DNA from: Elusimicrobiota bacterium
GTDB lineage: Bacteria > Elusimicrobiota > Elusimicrobia > UBA1565 > UBA9628
DNA: 64,000 nt
Assembly: GCA_027452025.1 (NCBI GenBank)
Contig: DAIDHI010000035.1
Location: 1-64,000 of the forward strand
Reading direction: 5' to 3'
Made by a program: the position numbers and the translations under genes
Shown here: in pieces, positions 1 to 7,701 of the stretch
How positions within the stretch are numbered: the first letter of the stretch is position 1
Layout of the letters: every line of letters starts with the position of its first letter
Notes under the pieces: generated by a model
The model's database searches: none
What the model was told of the DNA's origin: nothing
Seen by the model: only the letters and a program-made list of their open reading frames with translations

Positions 1-936
1 CACGGCCAGATAGCCCGCCGCCGGCAAGAGCAAAAGCGCGGCCAGCCGCGCGTCTCGCCGCAGCAGGCGCCAGGCCCCGGCCAGGACGGCCAGCCCCGCC
101 AGGGAGCCCAGGCCGGCGAAGCCCCAGGCGTTGCCGGCCACGGCTTCCAGGACGCCCAGCCGGCTCCACGGTCCCATGCCCGAAAGCTGCGCCGGCGAGT
201 GCATGCTCACCCAGAACCAGAAGCGGTGGAAGTCGAGCAGGGCATAGGGCGAGCCGCCCAAAAAGCACGCGGCCGCCGCGGCGCCGCCCTCGAGCAGCCA
301 GCGCAGGGGCGCTCGCCGGCGCGCCAGGGCCCAAGCCAGCGGCAGCAGCGCGAAGGCCGGCAGCGCCGTGAATTGGCTGGACATCGCCAGGCCGAGGGCG
401 GCGCCCAAGGCCCAGAAATCCCGCCGCTCGCCCTTTTGAAAGGCCCTCAGCGCGAAAAGGTAGGCCAGGCACGCCCACAGGAACATGAAGCTGTCGGGCT
501 TGAGAGAGTGCGCCTCCTCGACGAGCGCGGGCGAGACGGCGATCAGGGCCGCCGCCCACGGCCCGCGCGGCCCCAGGCGTTTTTCCGCGCGAAAGAGGAC
601 CCAGACGGCCGCCGTGGAGCAGGCGGCCGCGAGCAGCCGCCCCGACAGGTAGAAGGCCGTCGGCTGCCAGCCGTAAAGCGCGACGAACTGGCCGATGGTC
701 TGGCGAGACAGGACGAAGCCGACGCCGTACATGAAGAAGAGGACGTAGGGCCACAGCGTCGGATATTTGAAGGCGTAGGGCCGCAGCGAGCCTGCCCCGA
801 AGGAGACGGCGAGATTGACGATGTGGGGCTCGTCGCCGTTGTAGGTGTGGGGCAAGCCCCAGGCGATGCCGGTCAGGCGCAGCGCGGCGGCCGTCAGCAG
901 CACCGCCCAGATCCAGTAGCGCGACTTCCAGCTCAC
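1..936 (-). CDS. GT-C type membrane glycosyltransferase (GT39/ArnT-like), 3' end cut by window
   Basis: The gene runs off the left edge; 312 residues from the N-terminus are visible. It opens with one hydrophobic helix, then a loop with the acidic motif N-G-D-E-P-H near residue 30, the pattern expected for the first periplasmic loop of polyprenol-phosphate-sugar dependent glycosyltransferases of the PMT/ArnT group. Many further hydrophobic segments follow. Such enzymes usually move a sugar from a lipid-phosphate donor to a glycan, lipid or protein on the outer face of the inner membrane; the substrate cannot be told. The GTG start overlaps the stop of the upstream gene as GTGA, so the two are probably translated together. 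Family call is good; function is inferred. Confidence 0.8.
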   Translation of the reverse strand, partial: MSWKSRYWIWAVLLTAAALRLTGIAWGLPHTYNGDEPHIVNLAVSFGAGSLRPYAFKYPTLWPYVLFFMYGVGFVLSRQTIGQFVALYGWQPTAFYLSGRLLAAACSTAAVWVLFRAEKRLGPRGPWAAALIAVSPALVEEAHSLKPDSFMFLWACLAYLFALRAFQKGERRDFWALGAALGLAMSSQFTALPAFALLPLAWALARRRAPLRWLLEGGAAAAACFLGGSPYALLDFHRFWFWVSMHSPAQLSGMGPWSRLGVLEAVAGNAWGFAGLGSLAGLAVLAGAWRLLRRDARLAALLLLPAAGYLAV

Positions 937-1538
937 GCGCCGTCCTCCACGAGGCAGCCGGCCAAGGGGCTTCCGCGGCGCAGGGCGGCCGGGAAAACGT
1001 CGCGGACGAGGTCCGTCGGCCCCTTCTCCGGCACGCCCTTGAGCAAAGGCCGGCGCAAGATCCACGCGGGCGAAAGCCCCAGCGGATAGCGCCCGACCAG
1101 GGGCCGCGCCGGCAGATCGAGCACCGCCTCGCCGGCTCCGAGCACGACCGGCTGGCAGGCGGGCTCGTGAGCGCAGCGGTGCACGGCGAGCGTGGCCAGG
1201 GCCGAGTGGCTCTCGTGAAACGACAGCAGCCGCCGCAGCCCCTCTTTCGGAAGGTAGCCGCCGGACAGGACCACGATGTCTTCCGGCAGCGAGGCCGGTC
1301 CGAGCGCGCGCACCGCGCCCGCGCTGCCCAGAGGCTCTTCTTCGATGCGAAAGCCCAGGGGAAGGCCAACGCGCGAGCCGTCCAGCTGCCGGCGCAGCGC
1401 CGGAGCCGGCGCGGCCAGGCAAACGACGGCGCGCCCCGCGCCGCCCGACCGCAGCCACTGCAGCTGGCGCTCGAGGCGCCGCCGGCCGGCGGGCGGCAGG
1501 CTCTCGTCGATGATGACGCCCAGGATCGGCTCCGGCAT
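933..1538 (-). CDS. Degenerate sugar-phosphate nucleotidyltransferase-like protein
   Basis: A 201-residue protein that aligns by eye along its length with the HddC-like enzyme at 5679-6383. Shared blocks include R-I-E-E-E-P-L-G-S-A-G-A (HddC: R-I-E-K-E-A-R-G-T-A-G-C) and R-D-V-F-P-A-A-L-R-R-G (HddC: R-D-V-F-P-E-A-A-R-R-G). The catalytic features are gone: the N-terminal G-G-x-G-x-R loop and the P-K-P signature have no counterpart, the metal-binding Asp of the Y-G-D motif is replaced by Gly-Gly, and the C-terminal L-G-T-P-E region is absent. It may be a regulatory or scaffold relative, or a decaying paralogue. A TAAAAT hexamer ends 8 bases before the ATG, and there is no Shine-Dalgarno sequence. 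It is coupled to the membrane transferase downstream. Confidence 0.7.
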   Translation of the reverse strand: MPEPILGVIIDESLPPAGRRRLERQLQWLRSGGAGRAVVCLAAPAPALRRQLDGSRVGLPLGFRIEEEPLGSAGAVRALGPASLPEDIVVLSGGYLPKEGLRRLLSFHESHSALATLAVHRCAHEPACQPVVLGAGEAVLDLPARPLVGRYPLGLSPAWILRRPLLKGVPEKGPTDLVRDVFPAALRRGSPLAGCLVEDGA

Positions 1539-1546
1539 TCGCGCGA

Positions 1547-1552
1547 ATTTTA
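1547..1552 (-). promoter_or_regulatory. -10 element TAAAAT, predicted leaderless start
   Basis: TAAAAT on the minus strand ends 8 bases before the ATG at 1538. No Shine-Dalgarno sequence lies between them. Transcription would be expected to begin at or next to the start codon. Confidence 0.45.
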
Positions 1553-1580
1553 GCTATTTTTGCGGGCGCAACAGTAATGG

Positions 1581-1586
1581 TAATAT
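1581..1586 (+). promoter_or_regulatory. -10 element TAATAT, predicted leaderless start
   Basis: TAATAT ends exactly 6 bases before the GTG at 1593, so position +1 would be the first base of the start codon. It diverges from the minus-strand element at 1547-1552. Confidence 0.45.
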
Positions 1587-1592
1587 TCGGCC

Positions 1593-2153
1593 GTGCCGCT
1601 GCACGTCGCCATCGAGAATTTCATCCATGACCTGCGCTACCGGCAGGTGCTTCCCCATCTCGAGCCCTGCGAGCGCCTGGGAGACCTCGGCTGCGGCGAC
1701 GCTCCCCGGTTCCTGCGCAAGGCCCGCCGCCGCGCCAAGCACTGCTGGGGCTTGGACCTCAAGACCCCGGAGAGCCGGGAAGGCAACGTCACGCTGACCA
1801 AGGGGGACATCACAAAGCCCCTGCCCTTCTCGGACGGCTTCTTCGACCAGGTCACCCTCCTGGCCGTCATCGAGCACATCGAGGATCCCCTCCCCATCCT
1901 GCGGGAAGCCCACCGCTGCATGCGGCACGGCGGGCGTCTCATCGTCACGACGCCGTCGCGCCTGGGCATCCGGATCCACGACGTCATCCGCCGCCTGGGC
2001 CTGGTCCGCGACGTCGAGGAGGGCGAGCACAAGGACTTCGGCATGAGCCTCGGCGTCCTTCGCGGCTGGATCGAGCGGGCGGGATTCAAAGTGGCCAAGG
2101 CCTATTCCTTCGAATTCGGCATCAATCTCATCGTCGTAGCCGAAAAGCCGTGA
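1593..2153 (+). CDS. SAM-dependent methyltransferase (Methyltransf_11 type)
   Basis: A 186-residue class I methyltransferase. Motif I is L-G-D-L-G-C-G-D-A near residue 30, a motif II acidic residue follows in the G-L-D-L stretch, and the motif with A-V-I-E-H-I-E-D near residue 95 is typical of the UbiE/Methyltransf_11 branch. It is shorter than the usual 220-250 residues, with a small C-terminal part. The substrate is unknown; the context suggests a glycan or lipid-linked intermediate. The GTG start is chosen because a TAATAT element sits 6 bases upstream. The stop overlaps the next start as GTGA. Confidence 0.85.
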   Translation: MPLHVAIENFIHDLRYRQVLPHLEPCERLGDLGCGDAPRFLRKARRRAKHCWGLDLKTPESREGNVTLTKGDITKPLPFSDGFFDQVTLLAVIEHIEDPLPILREAHRCMRHGGRLIVTTPSRLGIRIHDVIRRLGLVRDVEEGEHKDFGMSLGVLRGWIERAGFKVAKAYSFEFGINLIVVAEKP

Positions 2154-3385
2154 GCGCCGTCCGCAGGCAATGGGCCTGGCTCGGGCTGGGCTTGTCCCTG
2201 CGGCTGGCCTTCGCCTTGAAGCTGGGCTCGGCCTTCTATCAATTCGACGAGACCGGGTTCCACGCGGCCGCGTCCCTCGTCGCCAACTACGGTCTCTTCG
2301 GCCCCAAGACGGCGATGGCGTTTCCGCCCATCCCCGTCCTGTTCTTCGCCGCCTTCCTGCGCCTGGGCGGCGATCATCTGCTTTGGCCGCGCTTGGCCGA
2401 GGCTTTTCTCGGCACGGCCGCGGCCTGGGCGGTGGGCCGCCTGGCCGCGCGCCTGTCGCGCTCGGAGGCCGCCGCGGAGCTGGCCCTGGCCGTCTCCTGC
2501 GTCTATCCCTTCTTCATTTATTACGGAGGCATGGTGATGTCGGAAATCCCCTACATCGCCGTGCTCGTCCCCGCCCTGATCCTGCTGTCGCGCGCCTTCG
2601 GCGACGGCGGCCGCGACCCGCGGCTCGCCGCCGCCGCCGGGGCCGCCCTGGGGCTGGCGGCCCTTTGCCGTCCGGAGGCCGCGCCGATCGGCGCGCTCAT
2701 CTGGGCCTTCGCGGCGCTGCTGGCGGGGCTGAAGCGCTGGAGCTGGAAAGGCCTGGCTCTGGCCGTCTGCCTCTGGGCACTGCCCTTGGCCCTCTGGGCC
2801 GCCCGCGACCGGGTCTCCTTCGGCCAATGGACGCTCGACGACCACGGCGGCATGGCCATGATGCACGGGACGGTGCTCTTCGACTACAACGAGCAGGACA
2901 CCTCCGTCGCGATGCGGGCCTTGGAGAAGATGCCGGTCTGGCAAGAGGCTCAAAAACTGCCGCCCACGGCGCGCGACCGGCTGTTTTTGCGCACCAGCCT
3001 CGAATTCATGCGGGACAATCCCCGGACGGTCCTGCGCCAGTGGGCCCGCAAGCTCGTGAACTTCTGGCGCCTCTATCCGCGCACGGACAAGGTCTACGTC
3101 AAGAGCGATTACAGCCATCCGACCGTCGGGCTTGGCCGCGACGCGCTCGTCGTCGTCAGCCTCCTCTTCGAGCCGTGGCTGCTCGTGCTCGGCTTCCTGG
3201 GCCTCGTCGAGATCACCAAAGACCGGGCCCTCGAAGCCGCGCCGCTGTGGCTGTTCCTCGCGGGCACGACGGCCATTCACATGGTCAGCGTCAGCCAAAT
3301 GCGCTACCGGCTGCCGGTCATGCCGCTCTTCATCGCCGGGGCCGGCGCCTGGATCGCCGCGCGGCTTCAGTCCGTGAAGCGGTAG
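2150..3385 (+). CDS. GT-C type membrane glycosyltransferase (PMT_2/ArnT-like)
   Basis: A 411-residue polytopic protein with about ten hydrophobic segments. The first loop after helix 1 has the acidic motif Y-Q-F-D-E-T, matching the catalytic D-E loop of the GT39/GT83 fold. A soluble stretch near residues 225-300 (from D-D-H-G-G-M to the region before L-V-N-F-W-R) would face the periplasm. It probably transfers a sugar from a polyprenol-phosphate donor. It is translationally coupled to the methyltransferase before it. Its last 19 bases overlap, tail to tail, the end of the GT2 gene on the other strand, so these convergent genes share their 3' ends. Confidence 0.82.
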   Translation: MSAVRRQWAWLGLGLSLRLAFALKLGSAFYQFDETGFHAAASLVANYGLFGPKTAMAFPPIPVLFFAAFLRLGGDHLLWPRLAEAFLGTAAAWAVGRLAARLSRSEAAAELALAVSCVYPFFIYYGGMVMSEIPYIAVLVPALILLSRAFGDGGRDPRLAAAAGAALGLAALCRPEAAPIGALIWAFAALLAGLKRWSWKGLALAVCLWALPLALWAARDRVSFGQWTLDDHGGMAMMHGTVLFDYNEQDTSVAMRALEKMPVWQEAQKLPPTARDRLFLRTSLEFMRDNPRTVLRQWARKLVNFWRLYPRTDKVYVKSDYSHPTVGLGRDALVVVSLLFEPWLLVLGFLGLVEITKDRALEAAPLWLFLAGTTAIHMVSVSQMRYRLPVMPLFIAGAGAWIAARLQSVKR

Positions 3386-4101
3386 CGCAGGATCGCCACC
3401 AGCACCCGCCACCCGTCTCGCCAAAAGCGGATCTTCTTGCCTTCCGCCCGCGACCTGGCCTTGTAATAGACCGGAACCTCGACGAAGCGGCGGCCTTTCT
3501 TGGCGAGCTTGGCCGCCAACTCCCAGTCGTAGTCGAAGCCTTCGCTGCGCAGCCTCAACTCCTTGAGATCCCGGCCCAGGAACAGCTTGTACATCGTCGC
3601 GCCGTCCGACAGGCGCGTGCCGTAGAGCAGGTTGAAAATGATCGTGTAGAAGAGGCCGCCCCAGTTGACGACCAGCCCGTAGAGGCGCTCCCAGAGCCCC
3701 CGGAACTGGCGGTACTGCCATTTCTGCTTATGCTTCAAGGCTCGCGAGCCGAAGACCACCTCGCAGCGGCCGGCCAAGAGAGGCTCCAGAAGGGCCGGGT
3801 AGTCGGCCACGTCGTACTCGAGGTCGGCGTCCTGGATGAGGACGATGTCTCCCGCCACCTGGGAAAGCCCCAGACGCACGGCCGCGCCCTTGCCGCGAGG
3901 CCGGTCCTCGTAAAGCACGCGCACGCCGGGCCGGCCCTCGTAGCGGCGCACGATCTCGCGGGTTCCGTCGGTCGACCCGCCCTCGACGATGACGACCTCC
4001 CGGGCCAGTCCTCCCGGCAGCGGCTGCGCCAGGACCCGGTCCAGAAGCGCCGCCGCCGTCGCCGCCTCGTTGTAGACGGGGATGACGATCGAAAACGTCA
4101 T
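3367..4101 (-). CDS. Family 2 glycosyltransferase, polyprenol-phosphate sugar synthase-like
   Basis: A 244-residue GT2 enzyme with the GT-A fold. It begins S-I-V-I-P-V-Y-N-E-A, has V-I-V-E-G-G-S-T-D-G-T for nucleotide binding (Glu replaces the usual first Asp) and the metal-binding Q-D-A-D-L-E-Y near residue 92. The ending A-E-G-K-K-I-R-F-W-R-D-G-W is typical of DPM1-like enzymes that load a hexose onto undecaprenyl or dolichyl phosphate. One hydrophobic patch near residues 145-165 may associate with the membrane. It could make the lipid donor for the GT-C enzymes in this window. Its ATG overlaps the gmhA stop as ATGA, so it is the last gene of the heptose operon. Confidence 0.85.
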   Translation of the reverse strand: MTFSIVIPVYNEAATAAALLDRVLAQPLPGGLAREVVIVEGGSTDGTREIVRRYEGRPGVRVLYEDRPRGKGAAVRLGLSQVAGDIVLIQDADLEYDVADYPALLEPLLAGRCEVVFGSRALKHKQKWQYRQFRGLWERLYGLVVNWGGLFYTIIFNLLYGTRLSDGATMYKLFLGRDLKELRLRSEGFDYDWELAAKLAKKGRRFVEVPVYYKARSRAEGKKIRFWRDGWRVLVAILRYRFTD

Positions 4102-4724
4102 CGACGCTGCTTCAAGTAGAAGGTGACCACGTGCCCGATCGCCATGTGCACGTCCTCGATGACGCCGTACTGGTCGCAGGGAACGTGCACGACCAGGTCG
4201 ACAAGGCCCTTGAGCTTGCCGCCGTCAAAGCCCAGCAGGGCCGCCGTCTTGGCCCCGCGGCTGCTGGCCAACCGCGCGGCCTTGACCAAATTGGGCGAGT
4301 TGCCGCTGCCGGAGACAAGGATCACGAGGTCGCCCGGACCGGCCAGATTCTCGAGCTGGCGCGAGAAGACGTCGTCGAAGGACAGGTCGTTGCCGCACGC
4401 CGTCATGAGCGCGGCGTTGTCGGACAGCGAGAGGCACTTGACGGGCTTGCGTCCCGGAACGGCCGCCGTCTTCATGAGATCGCAGGCCAGGTGCGAGGAG
4501 CTCGAGGCCGAACCGCCGTTTCCGACGGCGAAGACCTGCTTGCCCGACTCCTGGCACTCGACGACGAGCGCCGCCAGACGCGCCACGGCGGAAAGGTCGA
4601 GGCGCTCCCACTGGCGGATCGTCTCGGCGCGGTACCATCTCGCGAACTCCTCCGCCGAAAGCCCGCCCGGCCCCGTCACGTGCGTCGCGCCCGGCTTGGT
4701 GCCTTTGATTTTATTTGGCGACAT
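4098..4724 (-). CDS. gmhA: Sedoheptulose 7-phosphate isomerase (SIS domain)
   Basis: A 208-residue SIS-fold protein of normal GmhA length. It should convert sedoheptulose 7-phosphate to D-glycero-D-manno-heptose 7-phosphate in the cytoplasm, the first step of nucleotide-heptose synthesis. Visible signatures are V-G-N-G-G-S-A-S near residue 70, the phosphate-binding S-G-S-G-N-S-P-N, and G-V-I-E-D-V-H-M-A-I-G-H near the C-terminus, which carries the conserved histidines. The ATG at 4724 is chosen because it gives the normal N-terminus; an upstream reading-frame extension would lie inside hddA. It overlaps hddA by 14 bases. The neighbours hddA and hddC support the assignment. Confidence 0.9.
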   Translation of the reverse strand: MSPNKIKGTKPGATHVTGPGGLSAEEFARWYRAETIRQWERLDLSAVARLAALVVECQESGKQVFAVGNGGSASSSSHLACDLMKTAAVPGRKPVKCLSLSDNAALMTACGNDLSFDDVFSRQLENLAGPGDLVILVSGSGNSPNLVKAARLASSRGAKTAALLGFDGGKLKGLVDLVVHVPCDQYGVIEDVHMAIGHVVTFYLKQRR

Positions 4725-5682
4725 AGATGATTTTGGAGCCCTCCGATTCGAATTGGAACGGGATGCGCCGCCAGCCGGGCAAGGCCGCCGCCACCCGATC
4801 CTGGCGTCCCGGCTTGCAAAACAAGAGAAGAAAGCCCCCGCCGCCGGCGCCGAGGATCTTGCCGCCGACGGCGCCGGCCTTCCTCGCGGCGTCATAGGCG
4901 CGGTCGATGCGCGGGTTGGAGATCCCGTCGGCAAGCGAACGCTTGATCTGCCAGCCTTCGTGCAGGAGCTCGCCGAGCGAATCCACCATGCCGAGCTGCA
5001 GTTCTCGCCGGCCGAACTCCGCCAGCTCCCGCAGGCGGCGCAGTCCCGCGGCTTTGGCGTCGTAGTTCGCCCTCTGCCGGCGCAGGATCTTCGAGGCGCT
5101 GCGCGTGGCCCCGGTATAGAGGAGCAGCAGTCTCGCGTGCAGCTGAGCCTTGGTCTTGGCGGGACAGATCAGCGGGTCGACGCGCACGCTTTCGTCGGGC
5201 ATGAACTCCAGGAACTGGAGGCCGCCGTAGGCCGCGATGTATTGGTCCTGCTTGCCGATCGGCTCCTTGAGGACCTCGATCTCGATCTCGCAGGCTTCCC
5301 GCGCCAGTTCCTCGGCCGTCTTGAACCGGCCGAGGTGCGCGTAGAGGGCATGGAGCACTCCCACGGTGAAGCTCGACGAGGAGCCCAGGCCCGTGCCGGC
5401 GACGACGTCGGCCATGGAGGTGATCTCCACGCCTTTCTGGATGCCCACCCTGCGCAGGCACTCGCGCAGCAGCGGATGCTTGATGTCGCCGACGCGCTTG
5501 ACCAGCTCCGTCTTGCTGTATTTGAGGATGATGGAGTCGTCGAAATAGTGGTTGACGGTGATGTACATGTATTTGTCGATCGCCGTCGAGACGACCGCGC
5601 CGGCCTGCCGGCGGTAGAAGGCGGACAGGTCCGTGCCTCCGCCGACGAAGCTGATGCGAAAGGGCGTGCGCGAGATGATCAC
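4711..5682 (-). CDS. hddA: D-glycero-D-manno-heptose 7-phosphate kinase (GHMP family)
   Basis: A 323-residue GHMP kinase. It opens with M-I-I-S-R-T-P-F-R-I-S-F-V-G-G-G-T-D, the usual HddA N-terminus. The ATP loop G-T-G-L-G-S-S-S-S is near residue 97, and the C-terminal G-A-G-G-G-G-F motif is present. HddA phosphorylates the heptose at C-1 to give the 1,7-bisphosphate. The HddA/HddC route leads to GDP-D-glycero-alpha-D-manno-heptose, unlike the HldE route to ADP-L,D-heptose. The start overlaps the hddC stop by 4 bases (ATGA). The related fucokinase-type GHMP enzymes are a less likely alternative given gmhA and hddC on either side. Confidence 0.9.
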   Translation of the reverse strand: MIISRTPFRISFVGGGTDLSAFYRRQAGAVVSTAIDKYMYITVNHYFDDSIILKYSKTELVKRVGDIKHPLLRECLRRVGIQKGVEITSMADVVAGTGLGSSSSFTVGVLHALYAHLGRFKTAEELAREACEIEIEVLKEPIGKQDQYIAAYGGLQFLEFMPDESVRVDPLICPAKTKAQLHARLLLLYTGATRSASKILRRQRANYDAKAAGLRRLRELAEFGRRELQLGMVDSLGELLHEGWQIKRSLADGISNPRIDRAYDAARKAGAVGGKILGAGGGGFLLLFCKPGRQDRVAAALPGWRRIPFQFESEGSKIIYVAK

Positions 5683-6383
5683 GCGCGCCTGGCCTTGAGG
5701 AAAGCCTCGAGCCGCTCGGGCGTGCCGAGATCGGCCAAGGTTTCCTGCGTGCGGTAGCCGCGCAAGACCAGCCCGCGGCGCGCCGCCTCCGGAAAGACGT
5801 CCCGCCCGAAATCAGAAGGGCGGTCTTCGAAGATCAGCGGCATGAGGCTCGGACGCACGGCCCAGACGGCGGCCAGGGCGACGTTCTCGAACCGCTGCCC
5901 CGGCTGGGCGCGAAAAAATCCGGTGATGCGGTCCCCGTCCATGCGCGCGAGATCGGAGTCGAGGGGATGATCGCTTTCCCAAACGCAGATCGTCGCGGCC
6001 GCGGAGGGATCGGCCTGGTGGAAGTCCAGAAAGCGCCCCAGGTCCAGGTCGGGGAAGAGGTCGCCGTAGACGACGAGGGCGTCGCCCGGCAAGGCCAGGT
6101 CGCGCACGCAGCCGGCCGTGCCGCGGGCCTCTTTCTCGATGCGGTAGTCGATGCGCGCCCCGAAGCGCGCGCCGTCTCCGAAGTGAGCGCGCACGGCCTC
6201 GGCCTTATAGCCCAGGCAGAACGTGACGCGGGAAAATCCAAAGGATTTAAGCCAAAGCAGCTGGTGCTCGAGCAAGGGCTTGCCGAGCACGGGGATCATG
6301 GGCTTGGGCAGGTCGCGGGTCAGCGCGCCCAGCCGCTCCCCTCGTCCGCCGGCCACGACGACGGCCTCGATCGTCTGGCGCAA
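5679..6383 (-). CDS. hddC: D-glycero-alpha-D-manno-heptose 1-phosphate guanylyltransferase
   Basis: A 234-residue nucleotidyltransferase with A-G-G-R-G-E-R-L at residues 11-18, D-L-P-K-P-M, the metal-binding Y-G-D near residue 107, and the C-terminal L-A-D-L-G-T-P-E-R. It should join GMP to heptose 1-phosphate with release of pyrophosphate. The only in-frame start that fits is TTG at 6383. A TATACT hexamer with an extended TG lies 8 bases upstream and no Shine-Dalgarno sequence is present, so this appears to be the first gene of the hddC-hddA-gmhA-GT2 operon. Specificity for GMP and heptose is inferred mainly from the neighbours. Confidence 0.87.
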   Translation of the reverse strand: MRQTIEAVVVAGGRGERLGALTRDLPKPMIPVLGKPLLEHQLLWLKSFGFSRVTFCLGYKAEAVRAHFGDGARFGARIDYRIEKEARGTAGCVRDLALPGDALVVYGDLFPDLDLGRFLDFHQADPSAAATICVWESDHPLDSDLARMDGDRITGFFRAQPGQRFENVALAAVWAVRPSLMPLIFEDRPSDFGRDVFPEAARRGLVLRGYRTQETLADLGTPERLEAFLKARRA

Positions 6384-6391
6384 TCGCGGGC

Positions 6392-6397
6392 AGTATA
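6392..6397 (-). promoter_or_regulatory. -10 element TATACT of the hddC operon
   Basis: TATACT, preceded directly by TG, ends 8 bases before the TTG start of hddC. It lies in the 46-base gap after the flavoprotein gene. It would start a short-leader or leaderless heptose mRNA. Confidence 0.45.
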
Positions 6398-6429
6398 CAA
6401 AATCGTCAAACCAGGCCGGGGAGCCGCCG

Positions 6430-7701
6430 TTACTTTTTTAGTTCGCGCGCAAGCCGTCGCGCGCTGGCGGCCACGGCGTCGCTGTTCATGTACTCGAACT
6501 CGGCGAAACGCCCGCAGCAGCGGATGCCCTGCTCGCGCAGCCAGCCGAGCACGGCGTCGGTGTTTTTGCGATGATCGAGGTCGTAGATGACGTAGGCGTA
6601 GTGGAAGGTGCGCGTCTCCACGCCCAGGACGTCTTCCCGGCGCACCAAGCCCTGGCTTTCCAGCCCGTCGACGACGGCCCGCCCGATCTTCGCGCCGTCC
6701 TGCGGCTCGCCCGGCCGGAAGGTGACCTCCGCCAAGAGGGTCGTCGCGCCTGGGCGCCGGTAGGCGGGCCCGAGAAAATCGAGCTTTGAGACGCGGTGGA
6801 ACGCCGTCTCGCGGTCCGGAAAATAGAGCGCGAAGTGCTCGCCGATGGCGTCCTTGGCCGCCTGAACGACGACGATATGGATGGAGTTGAATAGGAGCTT
6901 ATCCAGCGCGGCGCGGATGCTCTCCGGCGCCTTGAGATACCGGAAGAGCTCGTGCAGAGGCATGCAATTGACCAACGCGTCCGTCTCGAAGGACCCGCGG
7001 TCCGTGTCGACCGTCCAGACGCCCGCCTGGCGGCGCAGGCGCTCGAGCCGGACCGGATTGAGGACCTGGGCTTTTTTGGCCGCTTCCCGCGCGTAGGCGT
7101 CGACGAGGGACTGGAAGCCGCCGCGCTTGGGATAGCGGAAGTAGAGCTGGTGGAGATAACCCTCGGTCGGCACGCCGTTGGCCGATTTGACGATATCCTC
7201 CTTCGGCGGCTTGGGGATGCGCTCGACCATCTGCAGGTCCATGCGGGCCGGGTCGAATTTCCAGATTTTTTCATTGTAGGGCTGGAGGTAGAGGCGCGTG
7301 ATGCCCTCGCCGAAGGTCTTGAGGAAGAACTCGAGCATATTGCGCGCCGGCCGCCCCTCGTGCGGGTTCTCGAGAAAAGCGTTGAGGCAAAAGTCCCGGT
7401 CCTGCGGCGGCAGCGCGGCCAGATCGTTCTCGAAGGGATACTTGACCAGCCGCCGCTTGTAGAAAATCTGGTTCGAGCGCCGGACCTTGTCCGTCTCCAC
7501 GAGAGACGTATGGAGGTCCAGTATTTCGCGATCCTTCGAGAACATGATGTGCGGCCCGACATCGTAGGGCACGCCGTTGAAGGAGAAGCTGCGGGAAAGG
7601 CCGCCGAGGCGCTCTTCCTTTTCGAGAACGACGGACGGCCCCTCGAGGAAGTAGGCCAGCGACAGCCCGGCGATGCCGCCGCCGAGGATGACGGGCTTCA
7701 C
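6430..7701 (-). CDS. FAD-dependent oxidoreductase, UDP-galactopyranose mutase-like
   Basis: A 423-residue flavoprotein. The N-terminal dinucleotide-binding motif is V-I-L-G-G-G-I-A-G-L-S, followed by E-K-E-E-R-L-G-G-L and a stretch ending D-V-G-P-H, the arrangement of UDP-galactopyranose mutase and protoporphyrinogen-oxidase-like enzymes. Residues near 75 read K-Y-P-F-E-N-D. With the epimerase just upstream a UDP-galactofuranose branch is plausible, but the protein is not a close match to classic Glf, so the substrate is open. The GTG at 7701 is chosen because it overlaps the epimerase stop as GTGA and places the Rossmann motif directly at the N-terminus. Confidence 0.82.
   Translation of the reverse strand: MKPVILGGGIAGLSLAYFLEGPSVVLEKEERLGGLSRSFSFNGVPYDVGPHIMFSKDREILDLHTSLVETDKVRRSNQIFYKRRLVKYPFENDLAALPPQDRDFCLNAFLENPHEGRPARNMLEFFLKTFGEGITRLYLQPYNEKIWKFDPARMDLQMVERIPKPPKEDIVKSANGVPTEGYLHQLYFRYPKRGGFQSLVDAYAREAAKKAQVLNPVRLERLRRQAGVWTVDTDRGSFETDALVNCMPLHELFRYLKAPESIRAALDKLLFNSIHIVVVQAAKDAIGEHFALYFPDRETAFHRVSKLDFLGPAYRRPGATTLLAEVTFRPGEPQDGAKIGRAVVDGLESQGLVRREDVLGVETRTFHYAYVIYDLDHRKNTDAVLGWLREQGIRCCGRFAEFEYMNSDAVAASARRLARELKK

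Noticed and set aside
2102-3721. Long minus-strand open frame opposite the GT-C gene
   Set aside because: Low-complexity translation, no motif, and it crosses two well-supported genes.
4725-4934. A longer start for gmhA at 4934
   Set aside because: The extra 70 residues are Arg/Pro/Ser-rich, lie within hddA and do not match GmhA. The ATG at 4724 gives the standard protein.
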